Shown here: positions 9,006-15,777 of the stretch, in pieces
Numbering within the stretch: position 1 is the first letter of the stretch
How the letters are laid out: each line of letters starts with the position of its first letter
Assembly: GCF_002304005.1 (NCBI RefSeq)
Contig: NZ_MRCQ01000008.1
Coordinates: 214,275 to 278,274, forward strand
Reading direction: 5' to 3'
Source of the DNA: Flavobacterium sp. ACN6
GTDB taxonomy: Bacteria; Bacteroidota; Bacteroidia; Flavobacteriales; Flavobacteriaceae
DNA: 64,000 nt
Notes under the pieces: model-generated
Told to the model about the DNA's origin: nothing
What the model saw: the letters and a program-made list of their open reading frames with translations, nothing else
Database searches by the model: none
Program-made: the position numbers and the translations under genes

Positions 9006-9577
9006 TTAATCTATGATCATAAAACCAACTTTGCTGTTATGATCTAATAATTTATGATTTAAACCTACTTTGAATATTAAATAAGTATAGATAAAATCTC
9101 CAACCGCACCTAAAGTCATGGAAAAGCCTATAAATAAAAAAGTCAAATTATTATAAAGAAATCCATAGATTGAAGGCAATAATCCCAGAATAAAAATGGC
9201 GCAAGTGCAACAACTAACATCTTCTTGGATTCTAACGGTTCTATACAATTTGCAAAAGGCATTACATATTTCTTAATGAAACCAAATTTTACCGATTGCC
9301 ATCCTTTTTTTGAAAAAAGCGCCATAAAAATCCCATGTATAATTTCATGCACAAGTATACCTACGCAAATAATTAAATTAGGAACCAATAAAATTAAAAG
9401 TACATTTAGTTTTTTATTATCAAAAAACTGTAATGTTTGCTTTACTACTTTCATATTCGCTGCAAAAATCTCATTCCATGTTAAATAAAAAACAAATAGG
9501 AAAAGCAAAACAATCGGAACACTTATTAGCATTCCCAAAATTTGAACTTTTTTAGAATCAATAGAGATTTCTTTCAT
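9006..9577 (-). pseudogene. DUF3267-like membrane metalloprotease, frameshifted
   Basis: The first frame (from an ATG at 9577) encodes two or three membrane helices and HEIIH at residues 77-81 (VHEIIHGIFMALF), the zinc-site pattern of DUF3267 proteins, then MPFANCIEP and MLVVALAPF. After the five-A run at 9192-9196 (poly-T on the coding strand) the match moves to another frame: ILGLLPSIYGF, GAVGDFIYTYLI, ending near 9006. One extra T would restore APFFILGLLP and a protein of about 190 residues. This is a homopolymer length change, either true decay or a sequencing error. In an intact form it could process or remodel membrane peptides, but that is inference from its place in the peptide cluster. 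Confidence 0.7.
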
Positions 9578-9818
9578 TTTCTATTATTTTACAATTTCTA
9601 ATTTCTAACAACTCCTGTGAAATTTTAATTTTTTCAATTGATACTAATTCTGTTTCAACAGTCTGATTGATTTGATTAAAATTTATTTCATTTTTATTAT
9701 ATGCCAAAATTTCATTTTTATCAAATGAAACACTCATTAATTGATTTTTCATAGGCTGTATTAATAAAATTAATATCACAAATAGTCTTCATTTTACAAT
9801 TAAAGCTATTATCTTCAT
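9558..9818 (-). pseudogene. Small membrane-anchored protein with in-frame TGA near the N-terminus
   Basis: From an ATG at 9818 the frame reads MKIIALIVK, then TGA (9789-9791), then RLFVILILLIQPMKNQLMSVSFDK and a polar tail rich in Asn, Glu and Ile to residue 86. Removing the stop gives a natural hydrophobic N-terminal segment (signal anchor) plus a short periplasmic or cytoplasmic tail. A downstream GTG (9779) or ATG (9752) could give a shortened product. The 3' end overlaps the start of the DUF3267 gene by 20 bp, which suggests translational coupling before decay. Function is unknown. This is the third consecutive damaged gene in the cluster. Confidence 0.45.
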
Positions 9819-9991
9819 TGAATAGTGGTATAAATAAGATTCAAAAATATTATCTAAATTCATACTTTGGACTATAAAAACAATTATAAACTTTTTTTTG
9901 CAAAGGAAACCGAGCACACCAGCTCTTCATATCTACAGACACCCTTAATTCGTTTGATTCTATTATTCATTCAATACTTAAATTAAAAGAT

Positions 9992-10168
9992 CTACTTCAC
10001 TTTGTTAAAATATTTTTTAACATTTGGAATAATCAAATCAAAAATGATTAAGCCTGCGATCAGGATAAATAGAATTATTTTCTTTTGCTCAAAATTGACA
10101 TGAAAAAAAAATACAGCTACGACATATAATAGGGTAATCACATAAAGTATAATTCTAATTTGTTTCAT
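9992..10168 (-). CDS. Small two-helix membrane protein, possible immunity protein
   Basis: A 58-codon gene. The product has two transmembrane segments (about 5-22, IRIILYVITLLYVVAVFFF, and 30-48, KIILFILIAGLIIFDLIIP) joined by a short charged turn and followed by a basic tail (NVKKYFNKVK). It lies 82 bp downstream of the double-glycine peptide B gene on the same strand. Size, basic tail and position fit a bacteriocin immunity protein, but no specific family is recognisable. It could equally be an uncharacterised membrane protein of the transport cluster. Confidence 0.55.
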   Translation of the reverse strand: MKQIRIILYVITLLYVVAVFFFHVNFEQKKIILFILIAGLIIFDLIIPNVKKYFNKVK

Positions 10169-10208
10169 TATATAAATTTAGATTAGTTGACTTACTGAAC
10201 AAGATTAT

Positions 10209-10239
10209 ATCCTTGTCACAATTAGAGTTGTGGCAAGGA
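10209..10239 (-). terminator. Stem-loop just after peptide B
   Basis: ATCCTTGTCACAA (10209-10221) pairs with TTGTGGCAAGGAT (10227-10239) with one G-T pair. It lies 12 bp beyond the stop of peptide B on the minus strand. It may terminate or process the transcript so that the peptide message is more abundant than that of downstream genes. Confidence 0.5.
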
Positions 10240-10250
10240 TAACTTTATTA

Positions 10251-10421
10251 TTATTTATTACATTGTTCACAATTCGCATCATGATAAGCTACTGCCATGA
10301 GACCTAAATATGCCAATCCTCTTAAAACAGGAACAATCCAACCCCCTTCTACTTCTTTAATTTCTTGAGCATTAAGCTCTGCCAAATTTAAATCGTCTAA
10401 ATTCACTAATTCTAATTGCAT
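10251..10421 (-). CDS. Double-glycine leader peptide B (bacteriocin-like precursor)
   Basis: A 56-codon gene with a textbook double-glycine leader: MQLELVNLDDLNLAELNAQE then IKEVEGG (GG at 26-27). Cleavage would free a 29-residue peptide starting WIVPVLRGLAYLG and ending with two cysteines four residues apart (NCEQCNK), so a disulphide is possible. The leader is nearly the same as that of peptide C (MELELIKLEDLNLVELNVQE...EIEGG) and related to A1, while the mature parts differ, the usual pattern for bacteriocin precursors sharing one exporter. Promoter cassette copy 2 lies immediately upstream (10422-10528). A small membrane protein follows. Confidence 0.82.
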   Translation of the reverse strand: MQLELVNLDDLNLAELNAQEIKEVEGGWIVPVLRGLAYLGLMAVAYHDANCEQCNK

Positions 10422-10528
10422 AATTTTAAATATTAAAGGTTAATAAAATTCAACAAAATCATTTTCTCGAGAACGTTTTCGTTGTAGCAAACTTATCAGA
10501 GTTCCGTCTAATAAAATTGGACGGAAGT
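10422..10528 (-). promoter_or_regulatory. Peptide promoter cassette, copy 2
   Basis: Nearly identical to copy 3 over ~107 bp. An imperfect inverted repeat (10500-10528, 11 of 13 paired positions, central 3 nt) precedes a TAAGTTTG -7 element (10488-10495, minus strand) and a shared leader ending at the start codon of peptide B. Confidence 0.6.
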
Positions 10529-10551
10529 ATAAATCATCTTTTTTTTGAAAA

Positions 10552-11184
10552 TTATTTTAAGAACAGCTCCTCTTCGATCATAGAATATTGAAATTTTCCA
10601 AACTCCTGTATTTTAGAATTTTTTATTAAAAATATACTATCACAATCTTTATAAAGAGTTTCCAGAATATGAGACGAAATAAAAACAATACTTTTTTTTG
10701 ATAATTGTCTGATATAATTCATCAGTACATAATTAGACTCTAAATCAAGTCCATTAAAAGGTTCGTCAAAAATATAGATGCTATACTCTTTCTGAAAAAC
10801 AGCATTCATGTAAGCTTTCTTTTTCATTCCTGTCGAAAAAGTTTTGATGAGTTTATCCTGAGGAACATCAAACATTTGAAAATCACTATTCTTAATATTT
10901 AATAATTCCTGGTAAAAAAAGGCAAATTCTTTTGCCGTCAATTCATCATAAATTACGGGTTCAGTAGGACACCATGCTATTTTTCCATGAAAAGAATTTT
11001 CTGCTTCATGAGCAATAGAACCAATAAAAGAAGTTAAACCCATTATGCACCTAAATATTGTAGTTTTTCCTTCTCCATTTTTTCCTACAACTCCATAAAT
11101 ACCGTTTTCGGATATAGAAATCGAAATGTTTTCTAAAACTGTTTTATTTCTATAAGATTTATTTTTTATGTCAATTTGAAACAT
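10552..11184 (-). CDS. ABC transporter ATP-binding protein
   Basis: A 210-residue nucleotide-binding subunit with Walker A GKNGEGKTT, a signature reading FSTGMKKK in place of LSGGQ (as in CcmA/NatA-type transporters), and Walker B YIFDEPFNGLDLES, then a SSHIL switch region. It overlaps the permease gene upstream by 14 bp, so the two form a two-component ABC transporter. Position between double-glycine peptide genes B and C suggests self-protection (LanFE-like export of the peptide from the membrane) or a dedicated export role; this is inferred from context. Length is slightly below the usual 230-300 but the motifs are complete. Confidence 0.85.
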   Translation of the reverse strand: MFQIDIKNKSYRNKTVLENISISISENGIYGVVGKNGEGKTTIFRCIMGLTSFIGSIAHEAENSFHGKIAWCPTEPVIYDELTAKEFAFFYQELLNIKNSDFQMFDVPQDKLIKTFSTGMKKKAYMNAVFQKEYSIYIFDEPFNGLDLESNYVLMNYIRQLSKKSIVFISSHILETLYKDCDSIFLIKNSKIQEFGKFQYSMIEEELFLK

Positions 11185-12076
11185 TCTGAATCGCTTTAAT
11201 AGTTTTAACTGATTTTAGATACAAAAATGGAATAATAACAACAGATATTCCCAACGGAAGCATAACCAAAAAAACGGCAAGCATAATTTGATGTAAAAAT
11301 TGATTGTTGAAATAGGAATATTTGAATATGATATTGAGTATTGGAATAGCAAAAATTAAAGGTATAAAACAGAGAAATTCCCATTTTTGAAATACCATCA
11401 GTGCAATAATTAAGGGTACAGTTGTTATTAGGGAATTTGTGATTGCCGTTTTGAATTGCTTATTAAGATAACCCTTCCCTGAATAATAACTCATCTTTAT
11501 GTTTTCGTAAGCTTCTCTTTGAAAAGAAGGTAATGCACTCAAAAATGAAGCAACAAAAAATGAAGCTATAATAAGATTTTCGTTATTGTATAAATCTCCA
11601 ACAACCACAAGAAAAATAGTTAGAGGAAGAAACAAAATTAATTTGTTTTTGCGCCAACAAATATTCCAAAAAGGATCAAACAGTTTAAACGGATATTTGA
11701 TTGTTTTTCCGTAAAATTCCGGAACAGCAATAATGTAAGCCGCTATTAAAAAAAGATATATTATAATAAATAAATATTCTTTATTCATAAAAAACAAAAC
11801 CAAATAAGGAAAACTATAAACAAAATATTCTCCATATAATACTAACTTCCATTTCTTATTTAGTTTTAATAGTTCAATATCTTTCCTGTTAACATGATAA
11901 AAAAAAATATCTAAGGAAAAGAGAAGTGAATAATTTCTTAAGACATTAAATTTTTTATTCAAACAGAAAAAAAATAATAAATAACCGCAAAGAAATAATA
12001 TCAAAGTTAATTTGTCCATGGGAGGAAGAAATTTTCTTAGACGAATTAACACCAAAGTTTGAATTAGTTGTATCAT
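11171..12076 (-). CDS. ABC transporter permease (membrane subunit)
   Basis: A 301-residue, strongly hydrophobic protein with about seven to eight predicted membrane helices (for example TLILFLCGYLLFFFCL near 24-39, LVLFFMNKEYLFIIIYLFL, PLTIFLVVVGDL, TVPLIIALMVFQ, LAVFLVMLPLGISVVIIPFLYL). The last 14 bp overlap the ATPase gene, a strong sign of a shared operon and translational coupling. I see no similarity to a named permease family beyond general ABC-2-like topology. Given the location it is the likely partner of the ATPase in peptide immunity or export. Confidence 0.7.
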   Translation of the reverse strand: MIQLIQTLVLIRLRKFLPPMDKLTLILFLCGYLLFFFCLNKKFNVLRNYSLLFSLDIFFYHVNRKDIELLKLNKKWKLVLYGEYFVYSFPYLVLFFMNKEYLFIIIYLFLIAAYIIAVPEFYGKTIKYPFKLFDPFWNICWRKNKLILFLPLTIFLVVVGDLYNNENLIIASFFVASFLSALPSFQREAYENIKMSYYSGKGYLNKQFKTAITNSLITTVPLIIALMVFQKWEFLCFIPLIFAIPILNIIFKYSYFNNQFLHQIMLAVFLVMLPLGISVVIIPFLYLKSVKTIKAIQNVSN

Positions 12077-12088
12077 ATTTTATTATAA

Positions 12089-12124
12089 AAGGAGCGAGTT
12101 ACTTATATAGTAAATTCGCTCCTT
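12089..12124 (-). terminator. Stem-loop just after peptide C
   Basis: AAGGAGCGAGTT (12089-12100) pairs with AATTCGCTCCTT (12113-12124) with one G-T pair. It lies 15 bp beyond the stop of peptide C, the same arrangement as the hairpin after peptide B. Confidence 0.55.
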
Positions 12125-12139
12125 AAAGTTTTTAATAAA

Positions 12140-12277
12140 TTAATACGCATTATGCGTTCCCCATAATAAAGAAACTGCAATTATTAATGGAATAATTCCA
12201 CCCTCAATTTCCTGTGTTTCCTGAACATTAAGCTCTACCAAATTTAAATCTTCTAATTTAATTAATTCTAATTCCAT
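12140..12277 (-). CDS. Double-glycine leader peptide C (bacteriocin-like precursor)
   Basis: A 45-codon gene. The leader MELELIKLEDLNLVELNVQE plus TQEIEGG (GG at 26-27) is a close relative of that of peptide B. The predicted mature peptide is only 18 residues, IIPLIIAVSLLWGTHNAY. It lies directly downstream of promoter cassette copy 3, which overlaps the end of the HTH regulator gene, and directly upstream of the permease and ATPase genes. I infer secretion through the C39 exporter at 5424-7574. The shortness of the mature part would suit a signalling peptide as well as a bacteriocin. Confidence 0.8.
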   Translation of the reverse strand: MELELIKLEDLNLVELNVQETQEIEGGIIPLIIAVSLLWGTHNAY

Positions 12278-12384
12278 AATTTTAAATATTAAAGGTTAAT
12301 AAAATTCAACAAAATCATTTTCTGGAGAACGTTTTCGTTATAGCAAACTTATCAGAGTTCCGTCTAATAAAATTGGACGGAAGT
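12278..12384 (-). promoter_or_regulatory. Peptide promoter cassette, copy 3, inside the 3' end of the regulator gene
   Basis: The imperfect inverted repeat (12356-12384) and the -7 element TAAGTTTG (12344-12351) match copy 2 almost exactly. Here they fall within the last codons of the HTH regulator gene, whose TAA stop follows the -7 element directly. The leader then runs to the start codon of peptide C. Confidence 0.6.
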
Positions 12385-12658
12385 GAGAACCTCCAAAAAT
12401 TTCTTTAGATTCATCATCTTTAATAGTTTTTAAAGAGAAATTTAATATTAATTCAAATGAAGTTTCATAATAAAAGGTCTCCCTCTTTTTACAATATTTT
12501 ACTGGCGCATCGAGTTCTTTTATAAGATCTAGCTCGTTATAAAACTGGCTTCGGCTCAAACATAACCTTTTGGCAAATGTTAAAGGAGAGCCTGTTTTTT
12601 CTCCGCAAATTAACTTATGCATTTTTTTGATTCTTTCAATTTGTCTAATAAAATTCAT
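12338..12658 (-). CDS. Small HTH regulator of the peptide cluster
   Basis: A 106-residue protein. The N-terminal half has a helix-turn-helix layout (TGSPLTFAKRLCLSRSQFYN, then ELDLIKELDAPVKYCKKR and TFYYE), resembling HTH_11/DeoR-like domains seen in short flavobacterial regulators. The C-terminal part (FSLKTIKDDESKEIFGG) is unfamiliar. The last ~15 codons overlap the inverted repeat and -7 element that drive peptide C, so gene and promoter are physically merged. It is the first gene of the minus-strand peptide cluster and the best candidate for the protein that reads the three inverted repeats. That assignment is inference. Confidence 0.65.
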   Translation of the reverse strand: MNFIRQIERIKKMHKLICGEKTGSPLTFAKRLCLSRSQFYNELDLIKELDAPVKYCKKRETFYYETSFELILNFSLKTIKDDESKEIFGGSHFRPILLDGTLISLL

Positions 12659-12995
12659 ATTCTCACTGTAAAAAATTAATAAAACAAAAAAGTCTTTAAG
12701 AAATTCAAAATAGTTTTGTTAACTATTTAAGAATAATCTTTTAAGCTTGAAAAATGAAATTAGAATTGAAATCTTAAAAAGACCTCCTCAATAAGTTTTA
12801 AAAATATCAGAATAGGACATTTTGTAACATTTTCACACAATGAAGCACTAATACAATAAGTGAGATTTACTTTTTGTTTAATAAAAACTAATGTAATTAT
12901 TAACAAACATTTAAAACCTTAAACACTATCTTGCACTCTTATATTAAAATAGAAAACGCTACTTTTGTGCGTTAAATACGAATTAAAAACAAAAA
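12659..12995. other. Intergenic region between the peptide regulator and rseP
   Basis: No gene is seen. It divides divergent genes: the minus-strand regulator and plus-strand rseP. The only recognisable element is the rseP -7 motif near its right end. Confidence 0.5.
12960..12967 (+). promoter_or_regulatory. -7 promoter element for rseP
   Basis: TACTTTTG fits the Bacteroidota -7 consensus TAnnTTTG and lies 28 bp before the rseP start codon. No clear TTG occurs at the usual distance upstream. Confidence 0.45.
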
Positions 12996-14339
12996 ATGGA
13001 TATAGTTATCAAACTCTCTCAATTTCTATTGAGTTTATCTTTACTTATTATTCTTCATGAATTAGGGCATTTTATCCCTGCAAAATTGTTTAAAACAAGA
13101 GTCGAAAAGTTTTACTTATTTTTTGATGTTAAATATTCACTTTTCAAAAAGAAAATCGGAGAAACAGAATATGGTATCGGGTGGTTGCCGCTTGGAGGTT
13201 ATGTAAAAATTTCTGGAATGATTGACGAAAGTATGGACAAAGAGCAAATGGCTCAAGCTCCTCAGCCTTGGGAATTTCGCACTAAACCAGCTTGGCAGCG
13301 TTTAATTATTATGCTTGGTGGTGTTACCGTAAATTTTATATTGGCTTTTATTATATATATAGGGATGGCTTTCGCTTATGGAGATAAATATATTGCAAAT
13401 GCTGACTTAAAAGATGGTGTTCTGATTGAAAATCCTGCAATGATTAAAGCTGGTTTTAAAACCGGTGATAAAATTATTTCTATTGATGAAAAATTAGTCG
13501 AAAACTACAACAGCGACATGAACATGAATGTGATCATGGCAAAACACGTCTTGATAGAAAGAAATGGGCAACGACAAACAATTACTATGCCAACAGATTT
13601 TGTTGACCAACTTTCTAAAACAGAAAAAGGGCTACTTATTGATATTCGCAGACCTTTTGCAATTAGTCAAGTGGCTGAAGATTCTCCAAACCAAAATTTA
13701 AAACCAAAAGATTTAATTCTTTCTCTTAACGGACAAAAAATTAAATATTTTGATGAAGCAAAAGCGGTTTTAGAAACTAACAAAGGAAAACAAATTCCTG
13801 CTGTTGTTTTACGTGATTTGAAAGAAACTCCAATTACTTTAAAAGTTACTAACGATGGAAAATTAGGTGTTGTTTCTGGTGGTTTAGATATGAAATCATT
13901 GGAGAAATTAGGATATTATAAGATCAGTACGAAAAAATATGGTTTCTTCGAATCTATTCCGGTTGGTCTTGAAAAAGGTAAAGATCAGTTAGTAGGTTAC
14001 GGAAAACAATTGAAAATGATTTTTAATCCAGAAACTAAAGCATACAAACAAGTTGGTGGTTTTGCAGCAATTTTCAATATTTTCCCTACTTCTTGGAGCT
14101 GGGAAGTATTCTGGTCAATCACTGCTTTGTTGTCAATTATGCTTGGAGTTATGAATTTATTGCCAATACCAGCACTTGATGGTGGACACGTAATGTTTTT
14201 ATTGTACGAAATGATTAGCGGTAAAAAACCGAGCGATAAATTCCTAGAGAATGCGCAAATGGTTGGTTTTGTTTTACTTATTTCACTACTACTATTTGCT
14301 AATGGTAACGACATTTACAAAGCCATTGTAGGCAAGTAA
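12996..14339 (+). CDS. rseP: RseP-type site-2 membrane protease
   Basis: A 447-residue intramembrane zinc protease that cuts membrane-bound anti-sigma factors and leftover signal peptides. The zinc site HELGH is at residues 21-25 within the first helix, with the third ligand in NLLPIPALDGGH (387-398; LDG motif). Between them are the MLGGVTVNFILAFIIYIG helix and two PDZ-type domains (roughly 140-210 and 220-300). Length matches the family. The gene stands alone with a TAnnTTTG promoter and is followed by tRNA-Asn genes. Bacteroidota RseP homologues commonly act with extracytoplasmic sigma factors; a sigma factor gene occurs at 42.7 kb but no link is shown. Confidence 0.93.
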   Translation: MDIVIKLSQFLLSLSLLIILHELGHFIPAKLFKTRVEKFYLFFDVKYSLFKKKIGETEYGIGWLPLGGYVKISGMIDESMDKEQMAQAPQPWEFRTKPAWQRLIIMLGGVTVNFILAFIIYIGMAFAYGDKYIANADLKDGVLIENPAMIKAGFKTGDKIISIDEKLVENYNSDMNMNVIMAKHVLIERNGQRQTITMPTDFVDQLSKTEKGLLIDIRRPFAISQVAEDSPNQNLKPKDLILSLNGQKIKYFDEAKAVLETNKGKQIPAVVLRDLKETPITLKVTNDGKLGVVSGGLDMKSLEKLGYYKISTKKYGFFESIPVGLEKGKDQLVGYGKQLKMIFNPETKAYKQVGGFAAIFNIFPTSWSWEVFWSITALLSIMLGVMNLLPIPALDGGHVMFLLYEMISGKKPSDKFLENAQMVGFVLLISLLLFANGNDIYKAIVGK

Positions 14340-14369
14340 AAAAAAGTCAAAAAAAGAGTGAAAATGTTT

Positions 14370-14398
14370 TTGAGAAACTAAAAATAGTTTTATATTTG
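14370..14398 (+). promoter_or_regulatory. Promoter of the tRNA-Asn genes
   Basis: TTG (14370-14372) and TATATTTG (14391-14398) are 18 bp apart and match the Bacteroidota -33/-7 consensus. The first tRNA begins 25 bp downstream. Confidence 0.6.
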
Positions 14399-14422
14399 CA
14401 CTCGCTAAAAAGAGCAACAACT

Positions 14423-14496
14423 TCCTCCTTAGCTCAGTTGGTTAGAGCATCTGACTGTTAATCAGAGGGTCCTTGGTTCGAGCCCAAGAGGGGGAG
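14423..14496 (+). tRNA. tRNA-Asn (GTT), copy 1
   Basis: A full cloverleaf: acceptor TCCTCCT/AGGGGGA with one T-G pair, D-arm GCTCAGTTGGTTAGAGC, anticodon stem TCTGA/TCAGA around CTGTTAA (anticodon GTT) and T-arm CTTGG-TTCGAGC-CCAAG. Discriminator G; CCA is not encoded. Confidence 0.95.
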
Positions 14497-14534
14497 CAAC
14501 TTTTTTTAGCAAACATATTTACCTTTAAGGTGAT

Positions 14535-14608
14535 TCCTCCTTAGCTCAGTTGGTTAGAGCATCTGACTGTTAATCAGAGGGTCCTTGGTTCGAGCCCAAG
14601 AGGGGGAG
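14535..14608 (+). tRNA. tRNA-Asn (GTT), copy 2
   Basis: Identical over all 74 nt to copy 1 and 38 bp downstream, so transcribed with it. A terminator hairpin follows at 14616-14649. Confidence 0.95.
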
Positions 14609-14615
14609 CTTAATA

Positions 14616-14649
14616 AATACCACTTACAGATGTAAGTGGTATTTTTTTT
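14616..14649 (+). terminator. Terminator after the tRNA-Asn pair
   Basis: AATACCACTTACA (14616-14628) pairs perfectly with TGTAAGTGGTATT (14631-14643) around a 2-nt gap and runs into a T tract. Confidence 0.8.
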
Positions 14650-14660
14650 GTCTCAATACC

Positions 14661-14954
14661 ATGAATAATATTGTTTATATTCTGCATTCCAAAAAACTTA
14701 ATCGTTATTATATTGGCTATACGAGTGATTTTGACGTAAGGTTAGAATTCCACAAGAATTCGCCTTCAAACAAATTTACAGCAAATGCAAAGGACTGGAC
14801 TTTGTTCCTTAGCTTTAAATGTGATAATAAAACTCAGGCGCTTTCAATAGAGAAACATATTAAAAACATGAAGAGCAAAACATATATTGAAAATTTAATT
14901 AAGTATCCGGAAATAATCGATAAACTTCTGATAAAATATAAAGTCGAATGTTAA
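14661..14954 (+). CDS. GIY-YIG (URI-type) endonuclease ending in tRNA-derived sequence
   Basis: A 97-residue single-domain GIY-YIG nuclease: NIVYILHSKK (3-12), YYIGYT (16-21), the arginine of DVRLEFH (27) and the glutamate of IEKHIKNMK. This is the short URI-like form that is frequent in flavobacteria. Its last two codons (TGT TAA) coincide with tRNA-Asn anticodon-loop sequence, as a displaced tRNA 3' half begins at 14950. The gene starts 12 bp after the terminator of the second tRNA. A 42-bp remnant resembling its 3' end occurs at 15507-15548. Possible homing-type mobility is inferred from this arrangement; a host DNA-repair role is the alternative. Confidence 0.85.
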   Translation: MNNIVYILHSKKLNRYYIGYTSDFDVRLEFHKNSPSNKFTANAKDWTLFLSFKCDNKTQALSIEKHIKNMKSKTYIENLIKYPEIIDKLLIKYKVEC

Positions 14955-15002
14955 TCAGAGCCCCGAAAGCTTTCGGGGTTGGTTCGAGCCCAAGAGGGGG
15001 AG
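14950..15002 (+). pseudogene. 3' half of a third tRNA-Asn with an 18-bp palindromic replacement
   Basis: Starts at the anticodon (GTTAATCAGAG, as in the intact copies). The next five bases of the normal gene (GGTCC) are replaced by the palindrome CCCCGAAAGCTTTCGGGG (14961-14978). The T-arm and 3' acceptor strand then follow intact, and a terminator comes next at 15011-15045. No 5' half is present, so it cannot form a tRNA. Confidence 0.8.
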
Positions 15003-15010
15003 CTTAAAAA

Positions 15011-15045
15011 AAAGACGATCAAATTGATCGTCTTTTTTTTTTTGG
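15011..15045 (+). terminator. Terminator after the tRNA fragment
   Basis: AAAGACGATCAA (15011-15022) pairs with TTGATCGTCTTT (15024-15035), followed by a long T run. Probably the original terminator of the tRNA-Asn operon. Confidence 0.8.
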
Positions 15046-15107
15046 AAAAATTTCAAAGTTTAAAAAATTCCAAATTCCAATATTATTTAACCGCAAAAGC
15101 CTCCAAT

Positions 15108-15226
15108 CTTGTCATTTCGACCGAAGGGAGAAATCACACAAGAAACTCCAAAATCTAAATCACCAATCTTTGCTGACAAACAATTGTGATCTCTCGTCCC
15201 TCGAGATGATAAACAAGATCTAGAAA
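15108..15226. repeat. 119-bp direct repeat, copy 1 (palindromic intergenic repeat)
   Basis: Starts CTTGTCATTTCGACCGAAGG and ends GATCTAGAAA. The two ends (GTCATTTCGACCGAAGGGAG and the strand opposite CTCTCGTCCCTCGAGATGAT) are complementary, so the unit folds into a long hairpin. Copy 2 is at 15392-15510 with the same length and few changes. Confidence 0.75.
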
Positions 15227-15290
15227 AATGGAACTTCATTTTATATCTTTCTGTAAAACGTTATCTTTTAAATTTCAAATTCAAATATAG

Positions 15291-15310
15291 CCCGTGGTTT
15301 CAACCACGGG
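15291..15310. repeat. 20-bp palindrome CCCGTGGTTTCAACCACGGG
   Basis: A palindrome between the two 119-bp repeats. This 'cccgtggtttcaaccacggg' motif is a common flavobacterial intergenic element. Confidence 0.6.
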
Positions 15311-15391
15311 AAATTGGTTTACGAATATATTTGCGTACAAATTAGATAAATGTTATCAGGATTTAAAAAATACACATAAAACATCTGTATT

Positions 15392-15510
15392 CTTGTCATT
15401 TCGACCGAAGGGAGAAATCACACAAAAAACTCCAAAATCTAAATCACCAATCTTTGCTGACAAACAATTGTGATCTCTCGCCCCTCGAGATTACAAACAA
15501 GATCTAGAAA
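15392..15510. repeat. 119-bp direct repeat, copy 2
   Basis: Nearly identical to 15108-15226. It runs directly into a 42-bp sequence (15507-15548) resembling the 3' end of the GIY-YIG gene at 14910-14950, so this stretch was built by duplication. The rest of 15005-15612 shows no gene. Confidence 0.75.
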
Positions 15511-15612
15511 TAATCGATAAACTTCTGAGAAAATACAAATTCGAGTGGTATTTATTTTGTTTTAATACTGGTTTATATTTTGAGTTTATATTTTTTGTAA
15601 ATTTGCTTCATT

Positions 15613-15777
15613 ATGATAGACATTTCAAACACTGCCGAAAGAATTCAGTTTGCTTTAAAGCAAATGGAAAAAGCTATGCCTGTTGTTAAAAAACAAATAG
15701 CTGTCTATGAAAAAAATGTTTCTTTAGGAAAAGATCAAAAAAAACCGCCGATAGCCCCACAGTTTAAGAATGCCTAA
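15613..15777 (+). CDS. Small partner (likely antitoxin) of the zeta-like kinase
   Basis: A 54-codon gene that overlaps the kinase gene by 8 bp. The product (MIDISNTAERIQFALKQMEK, AMPVVKKQIAVYEKNV, ending PPIAPQFKNA) is helical, with a charged amphipathic middle and a proline-rich tail. Overlap and order are those of a toxin-antitoxin operon, with the small protein first. I do not recognise a named family; the antitoxin role is inferred from the neighbour. Confidence 0.65.
   Translation: MIDISNTAERIQFALKQMEKAMPVVKKQIAVYEKNVSLGKDQKKPPIAPQFKNA

Noticed and set aside
14950..15002. Third tRNA-Asn gene
   Set aside because: Only the 3' half exists and five bases are replaced by a palindrome, so no cloverleaf is possible.
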